Assembly: GCF_015353075.1 (NCBI RefSeq)
Contig: NZ_CP064187.1
Coordinates: 3,291,001-3,355,000 of the forward strand
Origin: Rhizobium sp. 007
GTDB lineage: Bacteria; Pseudomonadota; Alphaproteobacteria; Rhizobiales; Rhizobiaceae
Direction: 5' to 3'
DNA length: 64,000 nucleotides
Made by a program: the position numbers and the translations under genes. Under the pieces are notes generated by a model. It saw only the letters and a list, made by a program, of their open reading frames with translations, was not told where the DNA came from and searched no databases. Shown piece after piece: positions 32,517-39,947 of the stretch. How positions within the stretch are numbered: position 1 is the first letter of the stretch; each line of letters starts with the position of its first letter.

Positions 32517-33506
32517 ATGTCGTATGTGCGTCTTGCCGCAGCCACGGTGTTCAGCGCGGTGCTTTCCAGCTCCATGCCGGCCTCCGCAGCCGAGCAGGTT
32601 GGCCAGGCGGTCCGCATCAAGACGGAAGTGACCGGTCAAACGGGACCGCTGACCGTAAATGCCGCAGTCCATCGCGACGAGCGCATTCGTACATCGAAAT
32701 CCGGTCTCGGCCAGTTTCTCTTCCGTGACGGCACCAAGCTTGCGGTCGGCTGGGGTTCGTCAGTCGTCATCGACAAATACATCTTCGATGACTCTCAATC
32801 GGTGAAAAAGCTGAGCATCCGCGCAGCGAAGGGAACTTTCCGCTGGATCAGCGGCAGTTCGAAATCGTCCGCCTACCAGATCCTGACACCTGCGGGCACG
32901 ATCGGCGTGCGTGGCACCGCCTTCGATTTCTATGTCGGCCCGGATGGAACGACGGCCGTCGTCATGCTGAATGGCGCCGCCCAGTTTTGCGGCCCGGGCG
33001 GCTGCCGGCAACTGACACGCCGTTGCGACTGTGTCGTTGCGACACCCAACGGCAACATGACGGATGTGGCGCGCGTAAACCAGGGCGTCCTTCGAAGACT
33101 GGGAACGCCACGCGCCCTCCCATTCCTTTCCGGCAGTCAGTCGCTTTCCGGCATGATGGGCGGCGGCTGCGGATTGACGGCGGCACTGCAGCGGCCCGAT
33201 AACCTTCAGCGCCAGGTGCCGGCCGTCTCGCCTCCGGAACCGAAGCCGGAGAAACCGAATAAACCTGACAAGCCGGATAAGCCCGATAGACCACACAAAC
33301 CCGACAAACCCGACAGGCCGCATAAGCCGGACAAGCCCGACAAGCCCGACGGGCCGCATAAGCCGGACAAGCCGCATGACCACGACAGGCCGCATAAATC
33401 ACATGATCACCACCGGGGCGATCACGACAGAGACCGCGACAAGGGCGACCATCACTATGGCAAGGACCGCGATAGGGATCGCGGCGAACGGAACCACCAT
33501 CGCTGA
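32517..33506 (+). CDS. FecR-domain exported protein with Lys/Pro/Asp- and His/Asp-rich tail
   Basis: A 329-aa exported protein. A signal peptide (residues 1-24, ending ASAAE) is followed by a FecR domain (about 40-160) with FLFRDGTKLAVGWGSSVVID and TPAGTIGVRGTAFDF. A Cys-rich piece follows (CGPGGCRQLTRRCDCVV). From residue 240 the tail is low-complexity, first KPDKPDKP/RPHKPD units, then HDRDR-type residues. FecR domains of this free-standing type lack the membrane anchor and sigma-factor partner of true FecR. It converges with, and ends four bases from, a CHASE2-cyclase gene, a pairing seen in other bacteria. AGGGG precedes the ATG. Function unknown; the tail may bind metal or polyanion. Confidence 0.85.
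   Translation: MSYVRLAAATVFSAVLSSSMPASAAEQVGQAVRIKTEVTGQTGPLTVNAAVHRDERIRTSKSGLGQFLFRDGTKLAVGWGSSVVIDKYIFDDSQSVKKLSIRAAKGTFRWISGSSKSSAYQILTPAGTIGVRGTAFDFYVGPDGTTAVVMLNGAAQFCGPGGCRQLTRRCDCVVATPNGNMTDVARVNQGVLRRLGTPRALPFLSGSQSLSGMMGGGCGLTAALQRPDNLQRQVPAVSPPEPKPEKPNKPDKPDKPDRPHKPDKPDRPHKPDKPDKPDGPHKPDKPHDHDRPHKSHDHHRGDHDRDRDKGDHHYGKDRDRDRGERNHHR
33240..33400 (+). repeat. Degenerate 9-nt coding repeats (Lys-Pro-Asp units)
   Basis: Imperfect tandem units of the form AAGCCNGACAAR that encode the KPDKPDKP/RPHKPD tail of the FecR-domain protein. They keep the reading frame and may vary in number between strains. Confidence 0.7.
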
Positions 33507-33510
33507 TAGG

Positions 33511-35784
33511 TCATTCTGCGGGACGCGCTTCCTCAGAAATCGGTTCATCACGGAAATGATCGGCCCTGCGGGAAATCCGGCGATAAAATTCCGCCAGGCC
33601 GGGAGCGATCATTTTGGTCTTCAACCTGATGGCACTGACGATCCTGCGCGTGTCGGGCGAGCGCGAGCGAAATGCCTCGACAAGCTGATTGTGGAGCTGC
33701 CGCAGCTCTGCAAATTCGGCCGATTGCGTCACGCGCTCATCCCCGACGACGGCGAATAGGCGCGTCAGGCTGCTCTTTCCCTTCAGGCCGATGGTGCCCG
33801 CCTCAAGCAGCGCAGCACCTAACTGCAGCCGCGCTGTGTCCTCCGAAATCAGAATATCGAAGCCGATTTCCTTGCAGGAGGATTCGATCCGCGCAGCAAC
33901 GTTCACGGCATCGCCGACGGCCGAGTAATTGAAGCGCGTTTCGGCTCCCATATTTCCGACACAGGCAACACCGGTATGGATACCGATGCCGATGCCCACC
34001 GGTTGATCCTTGCCAAAGCCGAAGGCATCGGCAGCATTGAGCTCGGCAAGCGTTTCCCGCATGGCCAGAGCGGCGCGCACCGCCTTCGTCTCGTGATCGG
34101 CGACATCGACTGGCGCATTCCAGAAGGCCATGATCGAGTCGCCGATGAACTTGTCGAGCGTGCCCTCATTGGCGACGACATGGCGGCTCAGTGCGTCGAG
34201 CAGCGTGTTCAGGAATCCGACCACGGCCCTCGGCGTAAGCCGCTCACTGATTTCGGTGAAATGACGCACGTCGACGAACATGACCGTTAGTTGCCGATCG
34301 TCGCCGCCAAGGCGCAGTGCGTCGCGCGTATGCTCGATACGATAGAGAAGCGATGGTGACAGATATTGCCCGAAGGCGCGGCGAACCTCGCGCCGTTCCC
34401 GGTCGATCACCAGAATGCGGAACGACGTCGCGGCGAAATGCGTCACTGATCCGCTGATGATCGGAGCCAACGGATCGAAAAGAAGCCCGGCGTAGGAAAA
34501 GCAGAGCCACGAGGCGACAACAGCAAGCGCAGTAATCGCCAAACCACAGGCTAGGGCTACCGCCGGGCTAACGAAGGTCGTCAGGATCACCAAAAGGCTG
34601 CCAAGCACTGCGATGGCGAATATCTCCAGGCCATCCGCCCAGTCCGGCCGCGACAGATAGCGGCCGTTCAAAATCTGCTCGAGGGTCTGCGCGTGCAGCG
34701 AAACCCCCGGCACATTTTCTCCAAGCGCCGTGACACGGATATCCTGCAGCCCCGCGGCCGATGTGCCGATAAAGACGATACTTCCGTTTATCGCCGCGCT
34801 GACTTCGGCCGAGGCACCTTTTTCTGCAAGCACATGCCGCGCGGAGACATATCTCTCCGCACGGTCTGGGCTGACATAGAGCCATAACTCGCCGGCCGCC
34901 GTCACGGGGACGACAAAATCGCCTGTCTTGACTGAGACCATGACGCCGGCCGCATCCGGAGCACCCGCCAGCACATAGGTCGAGACACCCTGCGCAACAC
35001 GCAGTGCCTCCAGCGCCAGATTCGGATAAAGCTGCTCCCCATCCGTCAGAAACAGCGGAACTGCCCGCACGACCGACGAAGAGCTGCCCGGATTGAGACT
35101 GATATGACCGATGCCGGCGGCGTTCGCTTCAAGGCGCGGACGTAACGGCGTTGCGGCATTGATATGCGGGGGTGCGCCGACGGGACTCTCGCCGGTGAAG
35201 GCGAAGCCTGCCTTGACGGACGGGCGATAGGTTCCCTCGTTGGTCAAGCCGAAGCCGAGCACGACAGGCTTATCGGCAATAGTATCGGCGAAAATCTCGT
35301 CATTGTCGGGCAATTGCGACAGCAGCGACGGATCGATGCCGGGCACATTGCCGACGACAGTACGTGGCGAAAGCCGGTCGGGCTCGGCAAAGAGAATGTC
35401 GAAAGCGATCGCCGCCGCACCCATCTCGGACAGCCTGTCGACGAGCAGAGCCAGCCTGTCTCTCGGCCACGGCCACTGGCCGAATTCGCGTAGCGATGCC
35501 TCGTCAATATCGATTACCCGAACCGGCAGCTCTTCGAAGGACCGCGGCGATAGGCGCTGGTATTCGTCGAAGGTCACATCGCGGATCGATCGCAGCAGCT
35601 GTGGATCGCTGGCCCGCAGCAGCGTGAGCACGGCAACAATCGCCAAGCCGATGATGACACCGATTTGCTGCGCGCGTGTCATGAACCGATGGCGCCCCCT
35701 ACGCTGCAAGCCGCTGAGCAGCGAAGAAAGGCTACGCCGCTTTAGCGCCGAACGCCATCCTGTCGCAGAACTGGCACGCAGCAT
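33511..35784 (-). CDS. CHASE2-domain class III adenylate/guanylate cyclase
   Basis: Membrane cyclase of 757 aa. A first helix at about residues 40-56 leads into a periplasmic CHASE2 domain (RVIDIDEASLREFGQWPWPRD); three helices lie at about 375-450; the class III cyclase domain is C-terminal. Catalytic motifs are complete: VMFVDVRHFTEIS, KFIGDSIMAFWNAP and VGDAVNVAARIE, giving both metal Asp residues and the Asn/Arg pair. The start is uncertain: ATG at 35682 (MTRAQQIG) would remove a 34-residue Arg-rich leader and may be the real one. It should turn a periplasmic signal into cAMP. The FecR-domain gene converges on it. Confidence 0.9.
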   Translation of the reverse strand: MLRASSATGWRSALKRRSLSSLLSGLQRRGRHRFMTRAQQIGVIIGLAIVAVLTLLRASDPQLLRSIRDVTFDEYQRLSPRSFEELPVRVIDIDEASLREFGQWPWPRDRLALLVDRLSEMGAAAIAFDILFAEPDRLSPRTVVGNVPGIDPSLLSQLPDNDEIFADTIADKPVVLGFGLTNEGTYRPSVKAGFAFTGESPVGAPPHINAATPLRPRLEANAAGIGHISLNPGSSSSVVRAVPLFLTDGEQLYPNLALEALRVAQGVSTYVLAGAPDAAGVMVSVKTGDFVVPVTAAGELWLYVSPDRAERYVSARHVLAEKGASAEVSAAINGSIVFIGTSAAGLQDIRVTALGENVPGVSLHAQTLEQILNGRYLSRPDWADGLEIFAIAVLGSLLVILTTFVSPAVALACGLAITALAVVASWLCFSYAGLLFDPLAPIISGSVTHFAATSFRILVIDRERREVRRAFGQYLSPSLLYRIEHTRDALRLGGDDRQLTVMFVDVRHFTEISERLTPRAVVGFLNTLLDALSRHVVANEGTLDKFIGDSIMAFWNAPVDVADHETKAVRAALAMRETLAELNAADAFGFGKDQPVGIGIGIHTGVACVGNMGAETRFNYSAVGDAVNVAARIESSCKEIGFDILISEDTARLQLGAALLEAGTIGLKGKSSLTRLFAVVGDERVTQSAEFAELRQLHNQLVEAFRSRSPDTRRIVSAIRLKTKMIAPGLAEFYRRISRRADHFRDEPISEEARPAE

Positions 35785-35862
35785 AAAGAGAGATTGTGTT
35801 GGAGCGCGTGGGAATCGGACAGGCAGACGCCTTCAAGGGGAAGGACCACGGTTTGCAAAGAC

Positions 35863-36093
35863 CTATTGGCCGGCCGATTTGACTGAAACCTTGCGCTTTC
35901 TTTTCGGAGCCGGAAGTTCGGGCTCAGCTTCGGCCTGCCGCTGCAGACGGAGGGCTTTCAGCTTCTCCGTCTTTTTTTCACGCAGTTTTGCTTCGTCTGC
36001 AATAATCGCCCGCGCCGTGTGATCCGTGGCTTCCGCCTTGTCGCGGGCCGACATCTTCGTGGCGTTGAAGAATGCGTCCTTTGTGGCAGTCAT
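35863..36093 (-). CDS. Small basic protein of unknown function
   Basis: A 76-aa, highly charged protein (MTATKDAFFNATKMSARDKAE...). It is rich in Lys, Arg, Glu and Ala, likely helical or coiled, and has a basic C terminus (PKRKRKVSVKS). AAGG-type sequence (GAAAAGTGA region, weak) precedes the ATG. It lies 53 bp downstream of rpsU on the same strand. I do not recognise a family; small proteins of this kind are common in Rhizobiales. Its place next to rpsU and cspA suggests a stress- or RNA-related role, which is inference. Confidence 0.65.
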   Translation of the reverse strand: MTATKDAFFNATKMSARDKAEATDHTARAIIADEAKLREKKTEKLKALRLQRQAEAEPELPAPKRKRKVSVKSAGQ

Positions 36094-36146
36094 TCACTTT
36101 TCCTTGGATGGTTCGCGATTTTGAAAACCACGCTCGCAAGCGACAC

Positions 36147-36383
36147 TCAACGTGTGTTTGCGGCCTTTTTGGGCATCGGCAGCAAACCTTCGCGCTGCAT
36201 CTTCTTGCGCGCGAGTTTCCGCTGACGGCGGATAGCTTCGCCCTTTTCGCGGGCGCGCTTCTCGGATGGCTTTTCATAGGCGCTGCGCGCCTTCATTTCA
36301 CGAAACAGACCTTCGCGCTGCATCTTCTTCTTGAGAACGCGAAGAGCCTGGTCGACATTGTTGTCCCTGACGAGAACCTGCAA
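36147..36383 (-). CDS. rpsU: 30S ribosomal protein S21 (copy 1)
   Basis: Small-subunit ribosomal protein (78 aa), beginning [19 protein letters not shown] after the start and ending in a basic tail rich in Arg and Lys. I chose the TTG at 36383 with AAAGGA upstream, which gives the normal S21 N terminus; an upstream in-frame ATG (36410) would add nine residues. A second S21 gene lies on the other strand at 37423. This copy has a longer C terminus ([17 protein letters not shown]). S21 affects translation initiation, and extra copies may be condition-specific. Confidence 0.92.
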   Translation of the reverse strand: MQVLVRDNNVDQALRVLKKKMQREGLFREMKARSAYEKPSEKRAREKGEAIRRQRKLARKKMQREGLLPMPKKAANTR

Positions 36384-36435
36384 AATCTTATCCTTTCGCG
36401 GCAATGGCATGCCGTATCGTTAACGAGGGGAGGCG

Positions 36436-36738
36436 TTACTTTCGAACCTTGATGCTGGACGTCTTCAGCCAAGGCTCGGCATTGGAAGTTTGGGCTACGT
36501 GAGCGCCTGAAATCCGCGGCGGCGATTCGGTCGCATCGATATCAAGCGCTGTTATCCTGCGCTCGAAGTTTTCGGCCTCGAACCGAACACGGTACTGTAC
36601 ATGTCCATGGTCGTTCGGCAGGATGCCGACGACCTCGCATCGCCTGTCGGCAGCGGCCGTTCGGGTGAGACCGGACTTCAGCACGACAAAGTCACCTATT
36701 TTATAGGTCGGCTTTGCCTTATAGTTCGGCTTTGGCAT
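36436..36738 (-). CDS. Conserved small protein of unknown function
   Basis: A 100-aa protein with KPTYKIGDFVVLKSG and later RCEVVGILPNDHGHVQYRVRFE, which looks like a small beta-barrel (KOW or SH3-like) fold by its strand pattern. I recognise no named family. ATG 36738 is preferred over GTG 36741. It lies between cspA and rpsU on the same strand, separated from cspA by a terminator, and 52 bp before the rpsU start. Location suggests co-expression with rpsU. Confidence 0.75.
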   Translation of the reverse strand: MPKPNYKAKPTYKIGDFVVLKSGLTRTAAADRRCEVVGILPNDHGHVQYRVRFEAENFERRITALDIDATESPPRISGAHVAQTSNAEPWLKTSSIKVRK

Positions 36739-36760
36739 CACGGTGCTCTTTCAAAATGTC

Positions 36761-36786
36761 AAAAAGGCCGGGCGTTTTACCCGACC
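36761..36786 (-). terminator. Rho-independent terminator after cspA
   Basis: On the minus strand GGTCGGG, loop TAAAACG, CCCGGCC, then TTTTT: a seven-base stem with one G-T pair and a T run, 60 bp after the cspA stop. Confidence 0.85.
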
Positions 36787-36845
36787 TCTTCCCGTCATTC
36801 AGCCCGCTGCCAGTACATCCGTGGTCAGCCGTGGCAAATGACAAA

Positions 36846-37055
36846 TCACGCGGCCTGAAGATTATCCGCTGCGTTCTTGCCGGACTTTTTGTCCCGGACG
36901 AGATCGTAGCGTACCTTCTGCCCGTCGGACAACGCGCTCATGCCGGCACGCTCCACGGCGGAAATGTGAACAAATACGTCGGTCGAACCATCGTCCGGCT
37001 GAATAAAGCCAAAGCCCTTGGCGCTATTGAACCACTTAACTGTGCCTGAATTCAT
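36846..37055 (-). CDS. cspA: Cold-shock protein
   Basis: Single-domain RNA chaperone (69 aa). RNP1 (KGFGFIQP) and RNP2 (VFVHIS) are intact and the chain starts [10 protein letters not shown], as in rhizobial CspA. AAAGGAGATCG precedes the ATG. The 5' region is long and shared with the divergent second rpsU gene. CspA proteins unwind mRNA structure during cold or growth change. A terminator follows. Confidence 0.95.
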   Translation of the reverse strand: MNSGTVKWFNSAKGFGFIQPDDGSTDVFVHISAVERAGMSALSDGQKVRYDLVRDKKSGKNAADNLQAA

Positions 37056-37422
37056 GAACGATCTCCTTTCAATCGCTGCACTGCCGGGAAATTATTCGCC
37101 GGCTCTTATCGAGAGTTGAGAGGAAATCTGACAGAGCGCTCAGCGCGTGACAAAGGTCACAAGCAATATTCGATAGGCTCATATATAGGGGTATTTCTGC
37201 ATACCGCAATAGCAAATGCATTTCTGGGCACCGCATCCGCCAAGCAGGCGGAAGGTTTATCGGCCATTTTTTCCGCAGATCGCCATATCAGTCTGGACTT
37301 CGTGTCATCGATCTGTTATCCCGCATCACCAATCGCGAGGCTCCGGTCGCGCGAACCGTATAATTTTGCCCTGGCGCTGTGCCGCCGCTGGTGTCAACCA
37401 AAACCAAAGGAACGTGATTCTC
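37056..37422. promoter_or_regulatory. Divergent control region of cspA and rpsU copy 2 (367 bp)
   Basis: No gene is supported. The region must contain both promoters and probably a long structured cspA leader. It holds the perfect palindrome GTGAC-AAAG-GTCAC at 37147-37160, a candidate regulator site. Confidence 0.5.
37147..37160. promoter_or_regulatory. Perfect 14-bp palindrome in cspA/rpsU region
   Basis: GTGAC (37147-37151), spacer AAAG, GTCAC (37156-37160). The site is about 90 bp upstream of cspA and 260 bp upstream of rpsU copy 2. The binding protein is unknown. Confidence 0.35.
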
Positions 37423-37635
37423 GTGCAGGTACTCGTCCGCGATAACAATGTCGATCAGGCTCTCCGCGCTCTCAAGAAGAAGATGCAGCGCGAAGGCATT
37501 TTCCGCGAAATGAAGATGCGCGACTACTACGAGAAGCCGTCGCAGAAGCGCGCCCGCGAGAAGGCCGAAGCTGTTCGCCGCGTTCGCAAGCTGGCTCGCA
37601 AGCGGGCACAGCGCGAAGGTCTGGTCGCACGCTAA
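37423..37635 (+). CDS. rpsU: 30S ribosomal protein S21 (copy 2)
   Basis: A 70-aa S21 protein starting [20 protein letters not shown] and ending [15 protein letters not shown] 37423 has AAAGGA eleven bases upstream; an in-frame GTG at 37414 is closer but badly spaced. It shares nearly the whole N-terminal half with the copy at 36147-36383 and differs mainly in the middle ([10 protein letters not shown] versus [10 protein letters not shown]) and at the C terminus. This shorter form is the typical rhizobial S21 and is probably the housekeeping copy. Confidence 0.93.
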   Translation: MQVLVRDNNVDQALRALKKKMQREGIFREMKMRDYYEKPSQKRAREKAEAVRRVRKLARKRAQREGLVAR

Positions 37636-37642
37636 ACGGTGC

Positions 37643-37663
37643 CGTCGTTATTTCGACGTTTTC
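37643..37663 (+). terminator. Candidate terminator after rpsU copy 2
   Basis: CGTCG (37643-37647), loop TTATTT, CGACG (37654-37658), then TTTT. Short stem, seven bases after the stop. Confidence 0.5.
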
Positions 37664-37773
37664 AGATGCATGTTGGCGGGGGCGATTACGTGTCGCCGCC
37701 GCCTTTTTATTTTTGCTGCTGAAGATCGCATATCCGATTGCCCCCGGATATGACGCATGGGGGAAGCGCACGA

Positions 37774-38643
37774 ATGGCTGATTTCTTGTTCACCTCGCCC
37801 CGGTCCTTGCGCGCGCCGAAAGCGACGCTGCTGCCGGTGCTTGCAGTCCTTGGTGCAATCGGCCTTGCCGGTTGCCAGACCGACAACACCTCCGATGCTG
37901 TGATCCGCCTCGACAAGGCTCAGGGTTCCGAAGAGAACATTGCCTCGCTGACCTCGGTGATCAATTCCAATCCGCGTGATCCGGAAGCATATAACGTCCG
38001 AGGCTCGGCCTATGGCCGTGCCGGTCAGTTCAAGGCCGCGCTGAACGACTTCAATACCGCCCTGCAGATCAATCCGCGCTTCTTCCAGGCCTATGCCAAC
38101 CGCGCGCTCGTCTATCGCAACATGGGCCAGCAGCAACAGGCGATCGCCGACTACAACGCCGCGCTGCAGATCAACCCGAGCTACGACGTCGCCTATATCG
38201 GCCGCGGCAACGTCTATCGCCAGGCCAGCCAGGACGATGCGGCATTCAACGATTTCGCCCGCGCAATCCAGCTCGGCACGACGGATGGCCGCGCTTATCA
38301 CAATCGCGGCCTGATTTTCCAGAAGCGCAATCAGCAGGACAAAGCGATCGACGATTTCTCGAAGGCGATCTCGCTGTCACCGAATTCGCCCGAGCCCTAT
38401 AACGGCCGCGGCATTTCCTATTTCGCGCTGAATGACGACGACAATGCCTTCGCCGACTTCAACCATGCGATCGAGCTCAACGGCAACATCGCCGAATCCT
38501 GGGCCAACCAGGCGCTCGTCTATGAGCGCCGCGGCGACAAGGAGAAGGCGGCCCGCTCCTATCGCCACGCGATCGGCCTGGACCCGAAATACCAGCCGGC
38601 CCGCGACGGCCTGGCCCGCGTCGGTGCTGCAACCAGCGGCTGA
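37774..38643 (+). CDS. TPR lipoprotein, NlpI-like
   Basis: A 289-aa lipoprotein. The signal peptide ends in the lipobox LAGC, so it is probably anchored in a membrane facing the periplasm. Six or more TPR repeats fill the rest (NPRDPEAYNVRGSAYGRAG, INPRFFQAYANRALVYRNMG and so on). ATG 37774 has GGGGGAAG upstream; ATG 37750 is an alternative. NlpI proteins in other bacteria regulate peptidoglycan hydrolases and proteases. A FAD oxidoreductase gene follows 27 bp later. Confidence 0.88.
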   Translation: MADFLFTSPRSLRAPKATLLPVLAVLGAIGLAGCQTDNTSDAVIRLDKAQGSEENIASLTSVINSNPRDPEAYNVRGSAYGRAGQFKAALNDFNTALQINPRFFQAYANRALVYRNMGQQQQAIADYNAALQINPSYDVAYIGRGNVYRQASQDDAAFNDFARAIQLGTTDGRAYHNRGLIFQKRNQQDKAIDDFSKAISLSPNSPEPYNGRGISYFALNDDDNAFADFNHAIELNGNIAESWANQALVYERRGDKEKAARSYRHAIGLDPKYQPARDGLARVGAATSG

Positions 38644-38670
38644 TATCTGCAGATCACGGAGAAAACAGCG

Positions 38671-39735
38671 ATGGCGGCGAAACGGCATGTGATCGTCGTC
38701 GGCGCCGGTATCATAGGCGCCTCGATCGCCTGGCATTTGGCGAAGGCCGGTGCTGCTGTGACGGTCATCGCCGAAGAAACCGGCGGCGTCGCAACGCCCA
38801 ATTCCTTCGCCTGGATCAATGCCAGCTGGGGAAACCCCGAATTCTACTTTCATTTCCGGCGCCGCTCGATGGCGGAGTGGAAGCGGCTCGCTGCGGAGCT
38901 TCCGGGCCTGCCGCTTTCCTGGTGCGGCGGCATCTGCTGGGACCTGCCCCGCAATCAACTCGAAGCTTACGCGAAGGAGCACGGCGGCTGGGGCTACGGC
39001 ATCAAGCGCATCGAGCGCAGTGAGATCTCCCGCCGCGAACCCTATCTCAGTAATGCACCCGATTTCGCCCTCGCTGTCGCTGAGGAAGGCGCAGTCGAGC
39101 CGATCGCAGCCGCGCGCATGATGCTGGCGGATGCCGAAGCGCGAGGCGCGAAATTCATCGGCGCTGCCGTTCGCAGCCTCATCCGTAGCGGAGATCACAT
39201 TGCCGGCGTCGTGACGTCGCAAGGTCTGATCGATGCGGATCATGTCGTCCTCGCTTGCGGCGCAGGATCCGTTCCCATAGCCGCGTCAGCCGGGATCACG
39301 CTGCCGATTGACGCGCCGCCCGGCCTGATCGTTCACTCCCGCCCGTTCGAGAAACGGCTGAACGGCCTGGTGATTGCGACGGAACTGCATATGCGCCAGA
39401 CGACCGAGGGGCGCATCATCGCGGGCAGCGACTTCGGCGGCAGCGATCCGGGCGAAGACCGCCAGGCGACCGCGGCCGCTCTCTTTGCAAAGGTCAAAGC
39501 CAGCCTTTTGGAAAGCGACGCGCTGACAATGGATTTCCTCACTGTTGGATATCGCCCGACGCCGCGAGACGGCTTCCCGATCATCGGCAATTGCGGCATC
39601 GGCGGCCTTTACATCGCCGTTATGCATTCCGGCGTGACGCTTGCTCCGTTGGTCGGCACGCTGGCGGCAAACGAGATTCTGTCAGGCGCAACTGACGCAA
39701 GCCTCCGATCATTTCGGCTCTCCCGGTTCGCCTGA
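38671..39735 (+). CDS. FAD-dependent oxidoreductase, DAO family
   Basis: A 354-aa flavoprotein of the D-amino acid oxidase/glycine oxidase fold. The FAD-binding motif HVIVVGAGIIGASIAWHLA is at residue 5, and the C-terminal VGYRPTPRDGFPIIG is typical of this family. GGAG precedes the ATG. It probably oxidises an amino or imino acid, but neither sequence nor neighbours show which one. It follows the TPR lipoprotein gene and may be co-transcribed with it. Confidence 0.85.
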   Translation: MAAKRHVIVVGAGIIGASIAWHLAKAGAAVTVIAEETGGVATPNSFAWINASWGNPEFYFHFRRRSMAEWKRLAAELPGLPLSWCGGICWDLPRNQLEAYAKEHGGWGYGIKRIERSEISRREPYLSNAPDFALAVAEEGAVEPIAAARMMLADAEARGAKFIGAAVRSLIRSGDHIAGVVTSQGLIDADHVVLACGAGSVPIAASAGITLPIDAPPGLIVHSRPFEKRLNGLVIATELHMRQTTEGRIIAGSDFGGSDPGEDRQATAAALFAKVKASLLESDALTMDFLTVGYRPTPRDGFPIIGNCGIGGLYIAVMHSGVTLAPLVGTLAANEILSGATDASLRSFRLSRFA

Positions 39736-39825
39736 CGGCACAATTGTATGACCATTACAATTCTTCCGTCAGCATGTTTTAGTGTGTTGCAACCACTTTC
39801 CCCTGCCCCTAACATGTCCTTGCTT

Positions 39826-39841
39826 CGATAGCAGGCTATCG
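39826..39841. promoter_or_regulatory. 16-bp palindrome upstream of HWE kinase
   Basis: CGATAGC and GCTATCG separated by AG, a perfect seven-base inverted repeat about 107 bp before the kinase start. It may be an operator. Confidence 0.35.
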
Positions 39842-39947
39842 GGAATCCGAACGCGTTGAGGGCACTAACGGCGATGCAGTTTTTTGCTTTCGTAACTGTT
39901 TGCGAAAATCCGGCCGGGCCATTCGCCCTCGAAAGCCTGCAAAGATT

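Noticed and set aside
30970..32631. Plus-strand open frame of 553 codons
   Set aside because: Antisense to soxB and runs into the FecR-domain gene in another frame.
33240..33400. CRISPR-like short repeats
   Set aside because: Units are about 9 bases, keep the reading frame and have no spacers; they encode the KPD tail.
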